Assembly: GCF_039543245.1 (NCBI RefSeq)
Contig: NZ_BAABJJ010000036.1
Location: 1-64,000, forward strand
Source of the DNA: Algibacter_G agarivorans
GTDB taxonomy: Bacteria > Bacteroidota > Bacteroidia > Flavobacteriales > Flavobacteriaceae
Length of the DNA stretch: 64,000 nt
Direction: 5' to 3'
The position numbers were made by a program, and so were the translations under genes. This document shows positions 49,001 through 58,900 of this stretch, piece by piece. Positions within the stretch are counted from its first letter, which is position 1. The number at the start of each line of letters is the position of its first letter. Under the pieces are notes generated by a model, which was given only the letters and a program-made list of their open reading frames with translations, was not told the origin of the DNA and made no database searches.

Positions 49001-49297
49001 ATAACTTAATCCATGAGGATTGGTTGAAGGAGGCATGTAAAATATATCACCTATAAAAACCTCACCAATACCAACAGCATTCATGGCTTCTAAATCTTTC
49101 GTTATCCCTTCTTTGGAAATATGACCACTTAAAAAATACCAATATATTCCTGGTTTTGTTGAGTCAGGTGGATTTATAAACCCTTCTTTTAAATTGGCGT
49201 ATCCTTCAGGAGTTATAAATGCTTCGTCTCCTTTTTTACAAGAAGAAATAGTCAAAACAAATAACATTAGAATTGGAATATATCGTTTCATCATCAA
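46010..49297 (-). CDS. GH106 alpha-L-rhamnosidase (paralogue 2)
   Basis: 1095 residues, lipoprotein (leader ending TISSCKKGD). The GH106 signature is present (LKEGFINPPDSTKPGIYWYF, DLEAMNAVGIGEVFIGD, GMNISFFNSPGWSQSGGP, IADSYETGPQNWT). Compared with paralogue 1 it carries an extra beta-sandwich insert at about 210-340 (LTVSPTKMHFKSNIEVQVF), probably a discoidin-like domain, and ends with the same GH2-type C-terminal domain (LNGKELGTLWITPYRI). It sits 14 nt after paralogue 3 and just before paralogue 1. Exo-rhamnosidase acting in the periplasm is expected from the family. Confidence 0.9.
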   Translation of the reverse strand: MMMKRYIPILMLFVLTISSCKKGDEAFITPEGYANLKEGFINPPDSTKPGIYWYFLSGHISKEGITKDLEAMNAVGIGEVFIGDIFYMPPSTNPHGLSYDTPMGNTPSLSEKWWDCMRHAISEGTRLGMNISFFNSPGWSQSGGPWVKEEQAMRYLTYSETVVSGDKNIEIALEKPKEFFQDVSVLGYPIHQKHTATPKIKVLNCKASSLKNLLDQNKSTVTTFNNNGQEPLILEVSFATPITARSLTVSPTKMHFKSNIEVQVFEDGKFKSVKKTLFDRAFSLPGRGPIPDADMIMALDNIEAQKIRIVMDKVPANFELTGIHFSEIYKIEHGNEKWLNKMANRGVPGWEVFQWKTPEYSEQQGLLNTDEIINLTEYFDGTVLKWDNAPAGQWKILRIGMTPTGQTNRPATPNARGLEVDKLSKKALRSHFDAYMGKMIKSMTAEERKSLKRVIADSYETGPQNWTDDMKESFEKTYCYDPIPWLATLTGNIVNSAEESDRFLWDLRRLIADKVADEYVGGLREICEENGVSMWLENYGHFGFPSEFLKYGGRADEIGGEFWIHRQGPESKLAASASHIYGKNRVYAESYTSREVPFSVSPVRLKKSGDWSYTQGVNQGILHVYIHQPYEDKFPGMNAWFGTEFNRNNTWFAQSKEWITYQRRNYFLLQQGKHMADVCFYIGEESPKMRGWVDQNISAGYEYDFINAEIITEQTKVENGRLVLQSGANYGALVLPPWNTMRPEVLRKLKDLVEQGLTLIGIPPEKSPSLQNYPNCDIEVAQMVKELWGDTQPNAIDFFHHKFGKGNVYANGNINEILNKHQVYEDLIFPDSLNVKWVHRKLKGADIYFITNQGDTKVTFDASFRITGKSPELWSALDATSRKLPIYSNEGERTIVPLSFDVNESYFIVFRAQGHGTKKNLSVAQNFVAEKPLKQISSLWDIQFKNEWLETDFTLKKQPLFDWTTSSDEKIKYFSGTATYTTSFELSEEEAKQSIALNFENIGTIATVKLNGKELGTLWITPYRISIENTAISGTNTLEIDVTNNWMNQMLWQNKKPQDERDTWVLANTLEKMPNNGIMSSGIFGKVWMSTKNNE

Positions 49298-49303
49298 GAA
49301 AAA

Positions 49304-52192
49304 TTAATCATTTTTTGTTGTTAAAATTTGTACAGGCCCAATTAATCCAGAAGGCAGAAGCTGTGTTGCTTTAGTGAACTTTCTGATATTGGTTTTAGCA
49401 AATTGCTCTTTTTCTGAAAAAAAGGCATCACCAATAAGACGATTTGGCCAAAGGTTAACAACATCTATTTCTAAAGTGTTGCCTTTTGACTTTACATGCG
49501 ATGTAATGTTTACTCTGTATGGTTTTGACCAAGTAACTCCTAGATCAACACCATTTACTTTAACACGAGCCAACTCATGTACTTGTCCTAAATCAAGGTA
49601 AAGCTCTTGATTTTCATTTAAAGAGATCATATCGAAAGTTTTACGATAGGCAGCAGTACCCGAGTAATATTTAACACCTGTGTTTTCGTGTTTCGACCAA
49701 TCTAATAAATTTGGAAAAACGATGGTTTCTGGTCCTCCCCAATTCTTATCAAAACTCAAATCCCACGCCCCTTCAATATTTTGAACTGTTTTAAATTTAG
49801 GCCAATTTGAAACTGAATTTTGATGTGATATTGACTCTTTAAAAACAACAAAATAAGAACTTGACGGTCCAAACTCCATAGGGATAATGGTTTGTCCGTT
49901 TTCTACTTTAAAATTGGTTAAAAGACGCGTTTCACCTGTGACAGGATTCCATAATTCTGGCTGTTTATCACTCACTCTGAAAGTACAGGCTACTTTTTCA
50001 ACAGGTTGCCATTTACTTGAAACATAATAGATATCGGTATCTTCAGTTTTGCGGTGGATATAATCGATAACCCCTACATCACTTAAACCAGTACATTCAA
50101 AATCTGGAAGAATATTTTGATTCTTTAAGACTTCTCTTATGGATTTATTCCAAACAAATTTCCCTTTGCCAATTTTATATTCCCCATTTTCAAGATTGCC
50201 CCAAATACGTTTTGTCAAATTTTGATACTCACTAAGATCGTCTGTATTTCCCAACATTGAGGATTCTATTTTACCCACAACTGTTGCGCCTTGTTCTGCA
50301 AGTTTCACTATTTTTTTCAATGCTTGTAGTGATACAGGCGTTTTTTCGTCAATAACCAAAACCTTATAACTCATATCATCTGGCAATACCAATTTGTTAT
50401 TTTTGAATTCTAGTCTGTTTAACAAAACCTCGTCGTTACACTTATCATAATCGTAACCTGAACCCAAACTCTCGGGTGGGTTTTTCATACCGTCCTCCCA
50501 TTCAAATGCATCAGCTCCTAATCGTAAACCGTGTCCGTTATAAAACAGCACATCAGCAACAAACAAACCTTGTTGTAGCATGTAAGAGCAACGTGAAAGA
50601 TAGTCTACAAATGGCATTGATTGATTCCACCACGTATTCGTTCTATCAAAATGAGTACCTGCACTGTGTGTTAAACCAGGTACATCAGTAACAGACGGAC
50701 GATGCGAAAACGTGTGAAAGCAAATCCAGTTGAGTCCATCACAAAATGCCTGATCTGCAGCGGCTTTCATCATAAAAGGAGAAACCTCCCAATTAGGCCC
50801 CACCGAAGTGAACGACTCAGCAAATACTTTTTTGATGCCATAGGTATGTGCTGCAGTTGCGGCTTCACGCACTAAAAATCTACCACTCGGTTTTTCTCTG
50901 TGTGGCGAAGGCATCCAAAATTCTCCCATCGCTACATCGCATTTGCTTACACACTTTTTTAAATCGGCTTGGTATTGATGAGGTCCTGCAGCTTCGGCAT
51001 AAGATTCTAATTTGTGTTCGTGTGCAACCTCTTGCTGCCTTCCATAATGATTTTCTGAAATTAAATCGCTAATGGTTAATCTAAAATCATTTAAAAAATG
51101 CTCAGTTGTTTCATCAGATTCAATGTTTACTCCGATTAATGCTGGCATGTATTTCACAATATCATAACCTCGGCGTGCTTTGAATTCTTCTGGAAAATGT
51201 TTTGTCCAATTTGGGTCACCAGCTTCCCAGCTATCGCATTCTACATATTTAAAAGCTTTTCTTTCCTCAGGATTCATCTCATTTAACAAGATTCCCACGG
51301 TTTTTTGCCAATGCAAATCAAAAGCATCTCTACTTAGATGGTCGATATAAAAAACACCACCTAAATTACGTCCGGTTGGGCGGTAGCCGAATCGAATAAC
51401 ACGCCAATCACCTTTGGGAGCATTCCATTTTAAATGGCCTTTTCCATCAAGCTTGTCAGTTAAGCTTATTATTTCGTTTATCGAGGGCGTTTTCTTATCA
51501 GGAAAAGCCAAAATAGCAATATCATTGTAAAAGGCATTTTGTGCATCTTTTACCGTTTGATTTTCTCGTTGTCTTTTGATTTGAACAGGAAAATTTGGTT
51601 TAGGAAAATCTTGGTTTATCATATTTCCTCCTTCAACCGATAGTTCACTCCAAACGATCTCTTGTTGTCCATAATTTGGAGTTACCCAAGGCGCAGCACA
51701 TCCAGCAGGACCAATGAAAACACCAAAGTCTAGTCCTAATCTTCCAGCTTCAAGGGAAGCAAATCGCACCATGTCTCGCCATGGTGCTGACCACGTTTCC
51801 ATTTTATCATCAGGCTGACTCAAGCTTCCGTTTTTGTATTCGTTTGTGATTTCGTATCTGATTTCTGTAGTATCAATCACGGTTTTCTTTTTCCATTTGT
51901 GTGAGCCAAAAGGACCGACACCACCATCTAAAACCATACACCCTGATAAACCTTTGGCTTTCATTTCTTCCAAATCACTCGTAATGGCTTCTTTGTTGGT
52001 AGGTGTTTGAAGCCACCACCACCATGCTTGTGGTCTTACCTCATGTGGTGGATTTTTAAAATTTTGTTGAAGGGAGGCCTTTTCGGAATCACCGGAATTT
52101 GAATTTGTCAAACATGAAGTAAGAAGTATTACTAATCCAAAACAAATACTCTTTACTGCAGGTATGAATTTTATTGTGATGAGACCTTTCAT
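49304..52192 (-). CDS. GH106 alpha-L-rhamnosidase (paralogue 3)
   Basis: About 962 residues from Met 52192, giving a lipoprotein leader (MKGLITIKFIPAV to LLTSCLTNS); the ATG at 52231 would overlap the isomerase gene by 29 nt and add a non-signal-like start. GH106 signature: LQQNFKNPPHEVRPQAWWWW, LEEMKAKGLSGCMVLDGG, FGVFIGPAGCAAPWVTPN, VECDSWEAGDPNWT. Shorter than the other two and with the C-terminal GH2-type domain (YRKTFDMISLNENQELYLDL). The first of the three tandem GH106 genes in transcription order. Confidence 0.9.
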   Translation of the reverse strand: MKGLITIKFIPAVKSICFGLVILLTSCLTNSNSGDSEKASLQQNFKNPPHEVRPQAWWWWLQTPTNKEAITSDLEEMKAKGLSGCMVLDGGVGPFGSHKWKKKTVIDTTEIRYEITNEYKNGSLSQPDDKMETWSAPWRDMVRFASLEAGRLGLDFGVFIGPAGCAAPWVTPNYGQQEIVWSELSVEGGNMINQDFPKPNFPVQIKRQRENQTVKDAQNAFYNDIAILAFPDKKTPSINEIISLTDKLDGKGHLKWNAPKGDWRVIRFGYRPTGRNLGGVFYIDHLSRDAFDLHWQKTVGILLNEMNPEERKAFKYVECDSWEAGDPNWTKHFPEEFKARRGYDIVKYMPALIGVNIESDETTEHFLNDFRLTISDLISENHYGRQQEVAHEHKLESYAEAAGPHQYQADLKKCVSKCDVAMGEFWMPSPHREKPSGRFLVREAATAAHTYGIKKVFAESFTSVGPNWEVSPFMMKAAADQAFCDGLNWICFHTFSHRPSVTDVPGLTHSAGTHFDRTNTWWNQSMPFVDYLSRCSYMLQQGLFVADVLFYNGHGLRLGADAFEWEDGMKNPPESLGSGYDYDKCNDEVLLNRLEFKNNKLVLPDDMSYKVLVIDEKTPVSLQALKKIVKLAEQGATVVGKIESSMLGNTDDLSEYQNLTKRIWGNLENGEYKIGKGKFVWNKSIREVLKNQNILPDFECTGLSDVGVIDYIHRKTEDTDIYYVSSKWQPVEKVACTFRVSDKQPELWNPVTGETRLLTNFKVENGQTIIPMEFGPSSSYFVVFKESISHQNSVSNWPKFKTVQNIEGAWDLSFDKNWGGPETIVFPNLLDWSKHENTGVKYYSGTAAYRKTFDMISLNENQELYLDLGQVHELARVKVNGVDLGVTWSKPYRVNITSHVKSKGNTLEIDVVNLWPNRLIGDAFFSEKEQFAKTNIRKFTKATQLLPSGLIGPVQILTTKND

Positions 52193-52202
52193 ATATAACA
52201 TC

Positions 52203-53636
52203 TTAACAAATCTTAACCACCTTAAGACCAAGAATCTGTCCTAGCTTTTCAATTTTATTAGCAATATGCCCAACACCAATAGCGCAATGGTGAGAAGGCC
52301 CCTGTTTAGACCATTCGTTCATAAACGCTCGTGCCCCTATGGAAAAGCGATAACGACTATTCGTGTTTCCTATTTGCAAAACAGGACCTTCGACCGATTC
52401 GCCTTCAGCAACCAACAAAAACACAGCATCTTTTCCTTCTACAACAGACAATAAGGTTACATGACCATGCTTTACCGTCATTTGAATAGACAAACCTTTT
52501 CCAGGTTTACCGTGATAAACCGGTAACGGCACCAATTGCACATTACCTTCTGCTATCGCGAAATGCGCAGGACCATCGTGTCCTAGCATGACAATATCAT
52601 CATTAAAATCCATAGCATAGAATTCAGAAAACGAACCTCCTACACCAAAGGCATCCATAATTTTCATGGCTTGCGCATTCTTTACTTCATACTCTCCTGC
52701 AACAGGTACATTTTTTCCTGTTAACAAGGTGTTTCCTGCGATAACAGAGGTTACAATGTTTTCGTATTCGTTAGCCGATTCTCCTTCATAATAATATGCC
52801 ATAGAACCTAGATTGTGATTTTCTACTAACTTATCTAATGCAATCGATGTTTTTGCGGCACGTATTAACTCAACTTCTTCGCATACATCAAGAACTTCAA
52901 ATGTACTTTGGAATTCCTTAATCTTTTCCTGTACTTCATTTTCTGTAACAGCATCTCGATACTTTTTCACTTCACACATTTCTAATATTTCAATGTGTGT
53001 TCCAAAAGCGGCAGATTGTTTGGTCAAATCAGAATATACATCAAGCATACCACAGTAATAATGCCCTAAAACCCCTAAACGATTATTATTCATAACTTTG
53101 ACTACTTGAGTAGCATCTATCCAATCTTGAATCTCATCCCAAACTTCTTGTTCATCTAAATAGCCTGTGATAAATTCATAATCAATACCAGAACGATTGA
53201 AAACATTTGCCAATTCTGGAACAGAACAAGCTTGACAATGTGCCAACCACTCCCCTGTCATTTTACCTCTATCTCCTAGTTTATTAAAGCTTTCGTAATC
53301 TATCGCTGCAACGGGCTGTATGTTTAAAATGATTACAGGACATCCTAATTTTTGAACAACAGGTAAAACTGTTGAAGACAAAGCATAGGTGGAAACATAT
53401 AGAAAAAGTATATCAATATCTTCTGTTTTTAAAACCAGTGCTTTTTCTCTAGCTTTTACGGGAGAATCTACCAAACCTACATTAATCACCTCCGCTCCAA
53501 AGCCTTCCATTCTGTCTGCTACTTGCTTTTGATAGCCTTCCAATCGTTCTAATAAGCCTTCAAACTGTGGCCAATAGGTATCTAAACCAATACCAAAAAG
53601 ACCAACTTTAATAGTTTTTGATTTTTTTTTACTCAT
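52203..53636 (-). CDS. L-arabinose/L-fucose isomerase-like cytosolic enzyme
   Basis: 477 residues without signal peptide, of the fucose/arabinose isomerase fold (AraA-FucI superfamily). It has the Rossmann-like N-terminus (KVGLFGIGLDTYWPQF), and probable metal-site residues Glu284 (YYYEGESANEYE), Glu315 (AGEYE), His353 (GHDGPAH) and a C-terminal His (PSHHCAIGVGH), in the order and approximate spacing of AraA ligands. It is the only obviously cytosolic enzyme in the long operon. No classical rhamnose isomerase (RhaA) is in the window, so this could isomerise L-rhamnose or another sugar released by the PUL; this is an inference. Its stop is just upstream of GH106 paralogue 3. Confidence 0.75.
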   Translation of the reverse strand: MSKKKSKTIKVGLFGIGLDTYWPQFEGLLERLEGYQKQVADRMEGFGAEVINVGLVDSPVKAREKALVLKTEDIDILFLYVSTYALSSTVLPVVQKLGCPVIILNIQPVAAIDYESFNKLGDRGKMTGEWLAHCQACSVPELANVFNRSGIDYEFITGYLDEQEVWDEIQDWIDATQVVKVMNNNRLGVLGHYYCGMLDVYSDLTKQSAAFGTHIEILEMCEVKKYRDAVTENEVQEKIKEFQSTFEVLDVCEEVELIRAAKTSIALDKLVENHNLGSMAYYYEGESANEYENIVTSVIAGNTLLTGKNVPVAGEYEVKNAQAMKIMDAFGVGGSFSEFYAMDFNDDIVMLGHDGPAHFAIAEGNVQLVPLPVYHGKPGKGLSIQMTVKHGHVTLLSVVEGKDAVFLLVAEGESVEGPVLQIGNTNSRYRFSIGARAFMNEWSKQGPSHHCAIGVGHIANKIEKLGQILGLKVVKIC

Positions 53637-53637
53637 T

Positions 53638-54510
53638 TTAATGTTTTGTTTTATTTTTTTCTTCAGAAGTATTTTTAACGTATTTTAATAGCATATCTTT
53701 TACCTGATATACTGCAGGTTGAATTTCGCCTTCATTTACATTAGCTCCTGTTATCCAATAATATATCATGCCGGCATCAGAACAGTCCCATTTTCCTTTT
53801 TGAAACTTAACCACGTTATCAATCTCAGCTGTTTTTCCCATTAACCAAACCCAGCTCAACCTATGATCTGTATGATTCTTCGCCCAATCCCACTGTTTTT
53901 CATCTACTTTTAATAGAATATTTTGGTCTGGAATACGTACTTCTTCTACATTAAACTCTAGAATTTCTTCCCATTCATAAAACTCTCCGGTTTGGTCGTT
54001 TGCCGGATGATGTGTAATTACCTTTACAAATTTATGTTTCGACTTTAAAGACGCATCTAGGGCTAAACCTATTAAATCTGGTTCTCCTGCTTCTACAATC
54101 CAAAGCGGATCATTTGCTGTAGATGCATTAATAGATTTTGCCAGATCTTCTATGGCCTTATCTAAATTCCATTTAGCATCAATAAAGGTTAAATGCTCAA
54201 ATCCTCCCCAGCGTCTGGCTGTACCGTCGCAAGTGGTTTGCATCAATGCATGACGCTCTCTTTCTGCTGCCTTCGAAATTCTATTAGAGGGCACGATATC
54301 GCAACTATGCGAATAGTGCACCAATTTATCTTCTAGACCCGCAGCACGAAGTAATGCCAGGGTAACAGCCGTTCCCCCTAAATCATCGGGGTCTGGAGAA
54401 TTACCATCTGCAACTACGGCTATACGACCAAGAGGCGGATTAATTATTTGTGAAAATGCAGTTTCCGTTATTAACAGTACCACTATTATAAAAAAAGCTA
54501 TTTTATTCAT
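53638..54510 (-). CDS. Secreted nucleoside-hydrolase-fold protein
   Basis: 290 residues with a cleaved signal peptide (to TAFSQ, residue 21). The start of the mature protein, GRIAVVADGNSPDPDDLGGT, has the clustered Asp residues (35, 40, 42, 43) used by inosine-uridine nucleoside hydrolases to bind Ca2+ and ribose; WIVEAGEPDLIGLAL, THHPAND and WDCSDAGMIYYW follow. It resembles the nucleoside-hydrolase-like domain of Sde182-type proteins (PF07632). Being exported in a PUL, it is unlikely to act on nucleosides; a glycan-directed hydrolase is the natural suggestion. It starts 50 nt after its CBM-like partner gene, and a decayed copy of this same pair lies at 22567-24699. Confidence 0.7.
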   Translation of the reverse strand: MNKIAFFIIVVLLITETAFSQIINPPLGRIAVVADGNSPDPDDLGGTAVTLALLRAAGLEDKLVHYSHSCDIVPSNRISKAAERERHALMQTTCDGTARRWGGFEHLTFIDAKWNLDKAIEDLAKSINASTANDPLWIVEAGEPDLIGLALDASLKSKHKFVKVITHHPANDQTGEFYEWEEILEFNVEEVRIPDQNILLKVDEKQWDWAKNHTDHRLSWVWLMGKTAEIDNVVKFQKGKWDCSDAGMIYYWITGANVNEGEIQPAVYQVKDMLLKYVKNTSEEKNKTKH

Positions 54511-54560
54511 TTTTTAAATTTTTATTAAGTCTATTAATTTTAATTGCTATTGCTGTCTTA

Positions 54561-55802
54561 TTAGTCTTGAGAATAGGATGATGGGGCATTTAGTATTTTT
54601 TTACCTTTTCCAACAGGAGTAAATACAATTCCTGCCCAACGTCCACGTGTAAATTCTTCTCCATCAGTTCCAACTTCAGCTTTAACGGTAATTTTATCGC
54701 CTTTTTTCAGCTTGATACTTTTCCAAATTTTTGTGGAATTTTTACCTTCTTCAAACATTTTATCTGTTAAAGGTGGTTGATATGTGCCAATTTCTTTTCC
54801 GTTAATTAATATTTGGAATGTAGAGCTACCATCATTTTCACCAACACCTACAAAAACGATATCATAAGTTCCGCTTTCGAAATTAAATGCTGTACTGGTT
54901 ATTGCTTTTTTATGCGTTTTCGGGTTTATAGCCATCCAATTTTTTCCGTTGGTATAAAAATCGGTGCCTACAGATGGAAATTGTTGTGCTGCAATCCATT
55001 TATTATCAGGTAAAGCTTCTGCAATAGTTTTAAAGTAATTCTTTTTTATGATAGGAGCTGAGACACTTGCATATGGCTTAGGAAGCTGACCAATAGCCTT
55101 CACTTTTGGCCCCTTACCTTCTGGCTTATACAATTTATCCTTTGTTAAAATAAACTTATCAAACTCAAAACCGTCTTCGCGCATACTAAATTGGATATCG
55201 TGTACACCTGCTTTTTTAACATCTAGATAAATATTGTAAGGTATACCGCAATGTATCTCTTTAGTACGTTGCTTGCTAGCCCATGTCCAATGAGTACGCC
55301 CTTCACACCATTGCATGCGTTGCCCACTTTCTGGCCATTCACCATTTAAACCTACATGCACACCATTGTCTTCTCCACCAGTACTCATAATTCGTGCCCA
55401 AACATAATAACGTCCTGGATTATTAAATTTGACTTTATAATGCACCGTAGCCATAACACCAGGAATGTCGCTAAAATTCTCCCCTTTTATTAATTCATCA
55501 TCATGAGTTACCCTTGTGTCTGGTAAAATCTCTAGGTAAGCATTGTTACTCGAGCCATAAACGTGCAATGTATCTTCATCTCTTCCAACATTAGGTTTTT
55601 CAAACTTAGAAGACCGATACCACTGTCTAACATCCTTTTTAGTTTGTTTGTAAAAGAATTCGGCTTCAACAGCTACAAGACCTGCTTTTTCTTCAAAAAC
55701 AACGTTTTCGCCAATAATAGAGTTTGTTAATTTTTTTGATTGTGCTTTTGAGATAAAACTAACGCTTGTTAGTAGTATTAAAAATACTAGTTTTGTTTTC
55801 AT
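54561..55802 (-). CDS. Secreted GH115_C-like carbohydrate-binding protein
   Basis: 413 residues with a signal peptide (to ISKAQ). Two beta-rich parts: about 30-215 (VFEEKAGLVAVEAEFF, VKFNNPGRYYVWARIMSTGG, HDIQFSMREDGFEFDKF), resembling the C-terminal domain of GH115, and about 260-413 (FNFESGTYDIVFVGVGENDG, RGRWAGIVFTPVGKG), a second jelly-roll-like domain. No catalytic residues are evident, so glycan binding is the likely role. It is the partner of the nucleoside-hydrolase-fold gene directly downstream; both were duplicated together. The T9SS protein at 32436-33389 shares its first domain. Confidence 0.7.
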   Translation of the reverse strand: MKTKLVFLILLTSVSFISKAQSKKLTNSIIGENVVFEEKAGLVAVEAEFFYKQTKKDVRQWYRSSKFEKPNVGRDEDTLHVYGSSNNAYLEILPDTRVTHDDELIKGENFSDIPGVMATVHYKVKFNNPGRYYVWARIMSTGGEDNGVHVGLNGEWPESGQRMQWCEGRTHWTWASKQRTKEIHCGIPYNIYLDVKKAGVHDIQFSMREDGFEFDKFILTKDKLYKPEGKGPKVKAIGQLPKPYASVSAPIIKKNYFKTIAEALPDNKWIAAQQFPSVGTDFYTNGKNWMAINPKTHKKAITSTAFNFESGTYDIVFVGVGENDGSSTFQILINGKEIGTYQPPLTDKMFEEGKNSTKIWKSIKLKKGDKITVKAEVGTDGEEFTRGRWAGIVFTPVGKGKKILNAPSSYSQD

Positions 55803-55853
55803 TTGTATTAATTTATTTAATTGTATTTGCTATTTATTCATCTTATTTAAAAA

Positions 55854-55982
55854 TTATTTTTGAAGCTTATTATTTAAATTTCTTGCTTTTTCAGAAGAAA
55901 TTAACTCCTTGTTATACATAATAAATTTATCAAGTTGATATACAGCCATACTTGCAACAGCTAATACTCCAACATTTAACAT
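55854..55982 (-). CDS. Possible 42-residue small protein after GH78
   Basis: The minus strand from ATG 55982, 2 nt past the GH78 stop, encodes MLNVGVLAVASMAVYQLDKF and a charged tail ending LNNKLQK. The first 16 residues are hydrophobic and the rest looks amphipathic. It fills the 182-nt gap to the next gene. No homologue comes to mind; it may be a real small membrane-associated protein or the remnant of a longer gene. Confidence 0.35.
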   Translation of the reverse strand: MLNVGVLAVASMAVYQLDKFIMYNKELISSEKARNLNNKLQK

Positions 55983-55984
55983 TA

Positions 55985-58900
55985 TTATTTTATATTAAAT
56001 ATTTTAAACTCTTTAATTGAAGGTACATTTTTTGAATCAACGATATAAATTCTACATTTAGTTGATGTAACCTTATCAAAACTATGTTCTTTATTTGCAC
56101 CACGACTTGTACCGCTAGCGTTATCTTTCCATTCATTATTAACCCAATATTGAATTTTATATGAAATGATTTGATTATCAAACTCACTAATTACAACTTT
56201 ATTAAAAGTTTGTGGTTTTACCCAAGTAACTTCTAAATATTGATTTTTAGTTTTAGCAGATAACCATCGCGTTTCATCATCTTCATCATTTGCTTTAAAA
56301 GCTTCAAAACCCGGAAGTTTCTCTGTTTCAATAAACATAGATGACGCACTCATTCTACCTACTAAAGCTAGATTATCTAAGGTATTTAGTGGTTCAGGGA
56401 ATGTTGTTTTTGGTACCTCAGTTACATCAAAATTGTAAATTCCAGATTCTACATTAAAAATCACATAATTACTTACGGCAGCATTTTTTTCAGTACCAAC
56501 ATAACTTATACTTTTGGAATTTTCAGCCAACTGATTTCCTTCTTTAACACTTTCTTTATCTGTAGCTGGCACATAAATTTTTGCTGTTGTATTTACAGGA
56601 ACTTCAATATGAAATTTTGCTTTATCATCTTTCTTTGTCCAATTTACAATCACATTTCCATACAAAGATTTATACTCAGTATTTGCATACGTTAAATCTC
56701 CAACTAGTGCGGGTTTTATAATCATACTTTGCATTCCTAAACTTTCAGGATTAGGTCTTATTCCGCCAAAACCTTTTATAAAATATCCTCCAATTCCTGT
56801 GTAACAGGTATGTATCTGACTGTTTCCAACTGCAGACCAACGTTCTGGCCAAACCGTTTTTCCTTGCTCTATAAAATAGCCATAACTAGGATGATGTTTA
56901 TCTTCAAGTAATTCATAAATTAAATCCATTCGCTCTCCAGACTCAATAAAATAACGCGTGTATAATGCTTGTCCTGAACTACCTGTGTCGTAATAAGGAA
57001 ATTTATACAGTACATTATCTTCCAAAACAGCTTCTACTTTTTCCGTTTCTGATGCTGGCGTTACTCCAGACAGTAGTGCAAATGCTTGATCTACTTGCTG
57101 GCCTTTTACGTACTTTCCTGTCTTTGGATTGTATGATAGTTTGTGAGTTGCTTCTCGCTGAACTTTTAACCAATTTGCATATTTTTTTGCATCTTCATTC
57201 TTGCCTAACACTTTTGCAATTTTCTCTGCATTATCTAGCATAAAAGCATACAAACAATTATTAAAATGAACGGCTTCAGGCGAATTACTGCTCGTCCAAA
57301 AATTACCTCGTGGTGTACACCAATCACCTAATCCAGGGAATTCTCTTGCGCCTTGTTTTCCTGCTTTTATAGCGCCTCCCGTTTCAAAATTAGAATGATC
57401 TAGCATCCATTTCATCCATTTTTGCATAGATTCATAGTTGTCTTCCAGCACCTTTTTGTCTCCCAACATTCTGTAAGTTTCCCAAACCGTTAATGGACTA
57501 TTGGCTTTCCACATTAAAAACGGACGGTCTTCTTCGTTTATAACACCCCTGATTTGACCATCATGCAACTGAGCATCTCTGGTATATTGTAAATACTGAT
57601 CCATATAGGCACCGCTTTCAAAATTGGGCAACGCATCTCCGTACATGGCCGCTACAGTAACTTCTCCCCAACCACGACGTTCTCTATGAGGACAGTCTAC
57701 CAAGATACCATCCATTGTGTTTGCTAAATAGGTATTTAAATTAATTTGATAAATTTGATTGAGTTGTTTACTAGAAGATTCAAACTTACTGATTTGCTTT
57801 CGGTTATTGGTTACAACGTATCCTTTAGCGTCTGCTATTTTGGGTTCATATTTTAAACCATAAACGGTAACCCATCGTCCACCAGCGACATTAAATCGAT
57901 TTTGGAATTTTCCTTTTCCAGATTTACCGAAAATGTATTTACTCTTTTGATTCCAACTGGTTGTTTGACCTAATTGATCACTTATTTCAAAATAAACGGC
58001 ACCACCTTCTTTTCCATTATATAATTCTATTTCGAAGAAGCCTGTATAATTTTCTCCCATATCTATAAGACAACTACCATCTTTATTATATGATATACTT
58101 ATAGGTTTTACTTCTTTAAATTTTACTTGAGGTTCTACAATTTGTGCACTTAATTTAGCCGTTATTGGACTATATAATGCACGAACTTCTCTATCTTTTA
58201 TACTATTTAGTGCAAAGCTTATGTTGTTCCCTTCTGGTATATTTTCATTAAGCATGTTGTGATTGTAAACAATAGCATTCATCCAGTTACTATCATCGTA
58301 ATCTGATGTATTCCAATTGTCCTCTCGTTTTCTATCGTCAATAGTTTCTCCTCCAAAACGCAAAATATCCCAATCGCCATAATACTCGCTGTGACTTTTT
58401 TTGCACTTCCAGGTTTCATCGGTACTAAGTGTCATTTGATTTATACTGGTTTGTATTTCAGCTTGTGCTTTAAATACAAAAGGAATGTTTCTATACTCTC
58501 TAATTCGTCTCCAACGTGCCCAACCTGCAGCGTGCCAAATAGCAATTACATTATCACCTTTTTTGAGTTTATCTGAAATGTCATAAGTTAAATACGGAAT
58601 CCTTTTTTTCATGTATGATGATACTGGATTCATGACATTATCAGTAACTTTTTCTCCATTCACATACAATTCATGGTAGCCAAATGATCCTATAAAAACA
58701 AATGCTGACGTAGCCTCCTCTTTTAGTTCAAAATTCTTTCGGTACCAGTTGTGGTCGGTCTTTTTTTGATCGCTTTTTAAAATCCAGTCGCCTTTCCAAT
58801 CCTCTTGATTAAGCAATCCCATAGAAAATGTAGCCGGTTCACTCCAATGCGAAGCATTGCCCGAAGCATCCCAAACTTTTACTTTCCAGAAGTATTGTTT

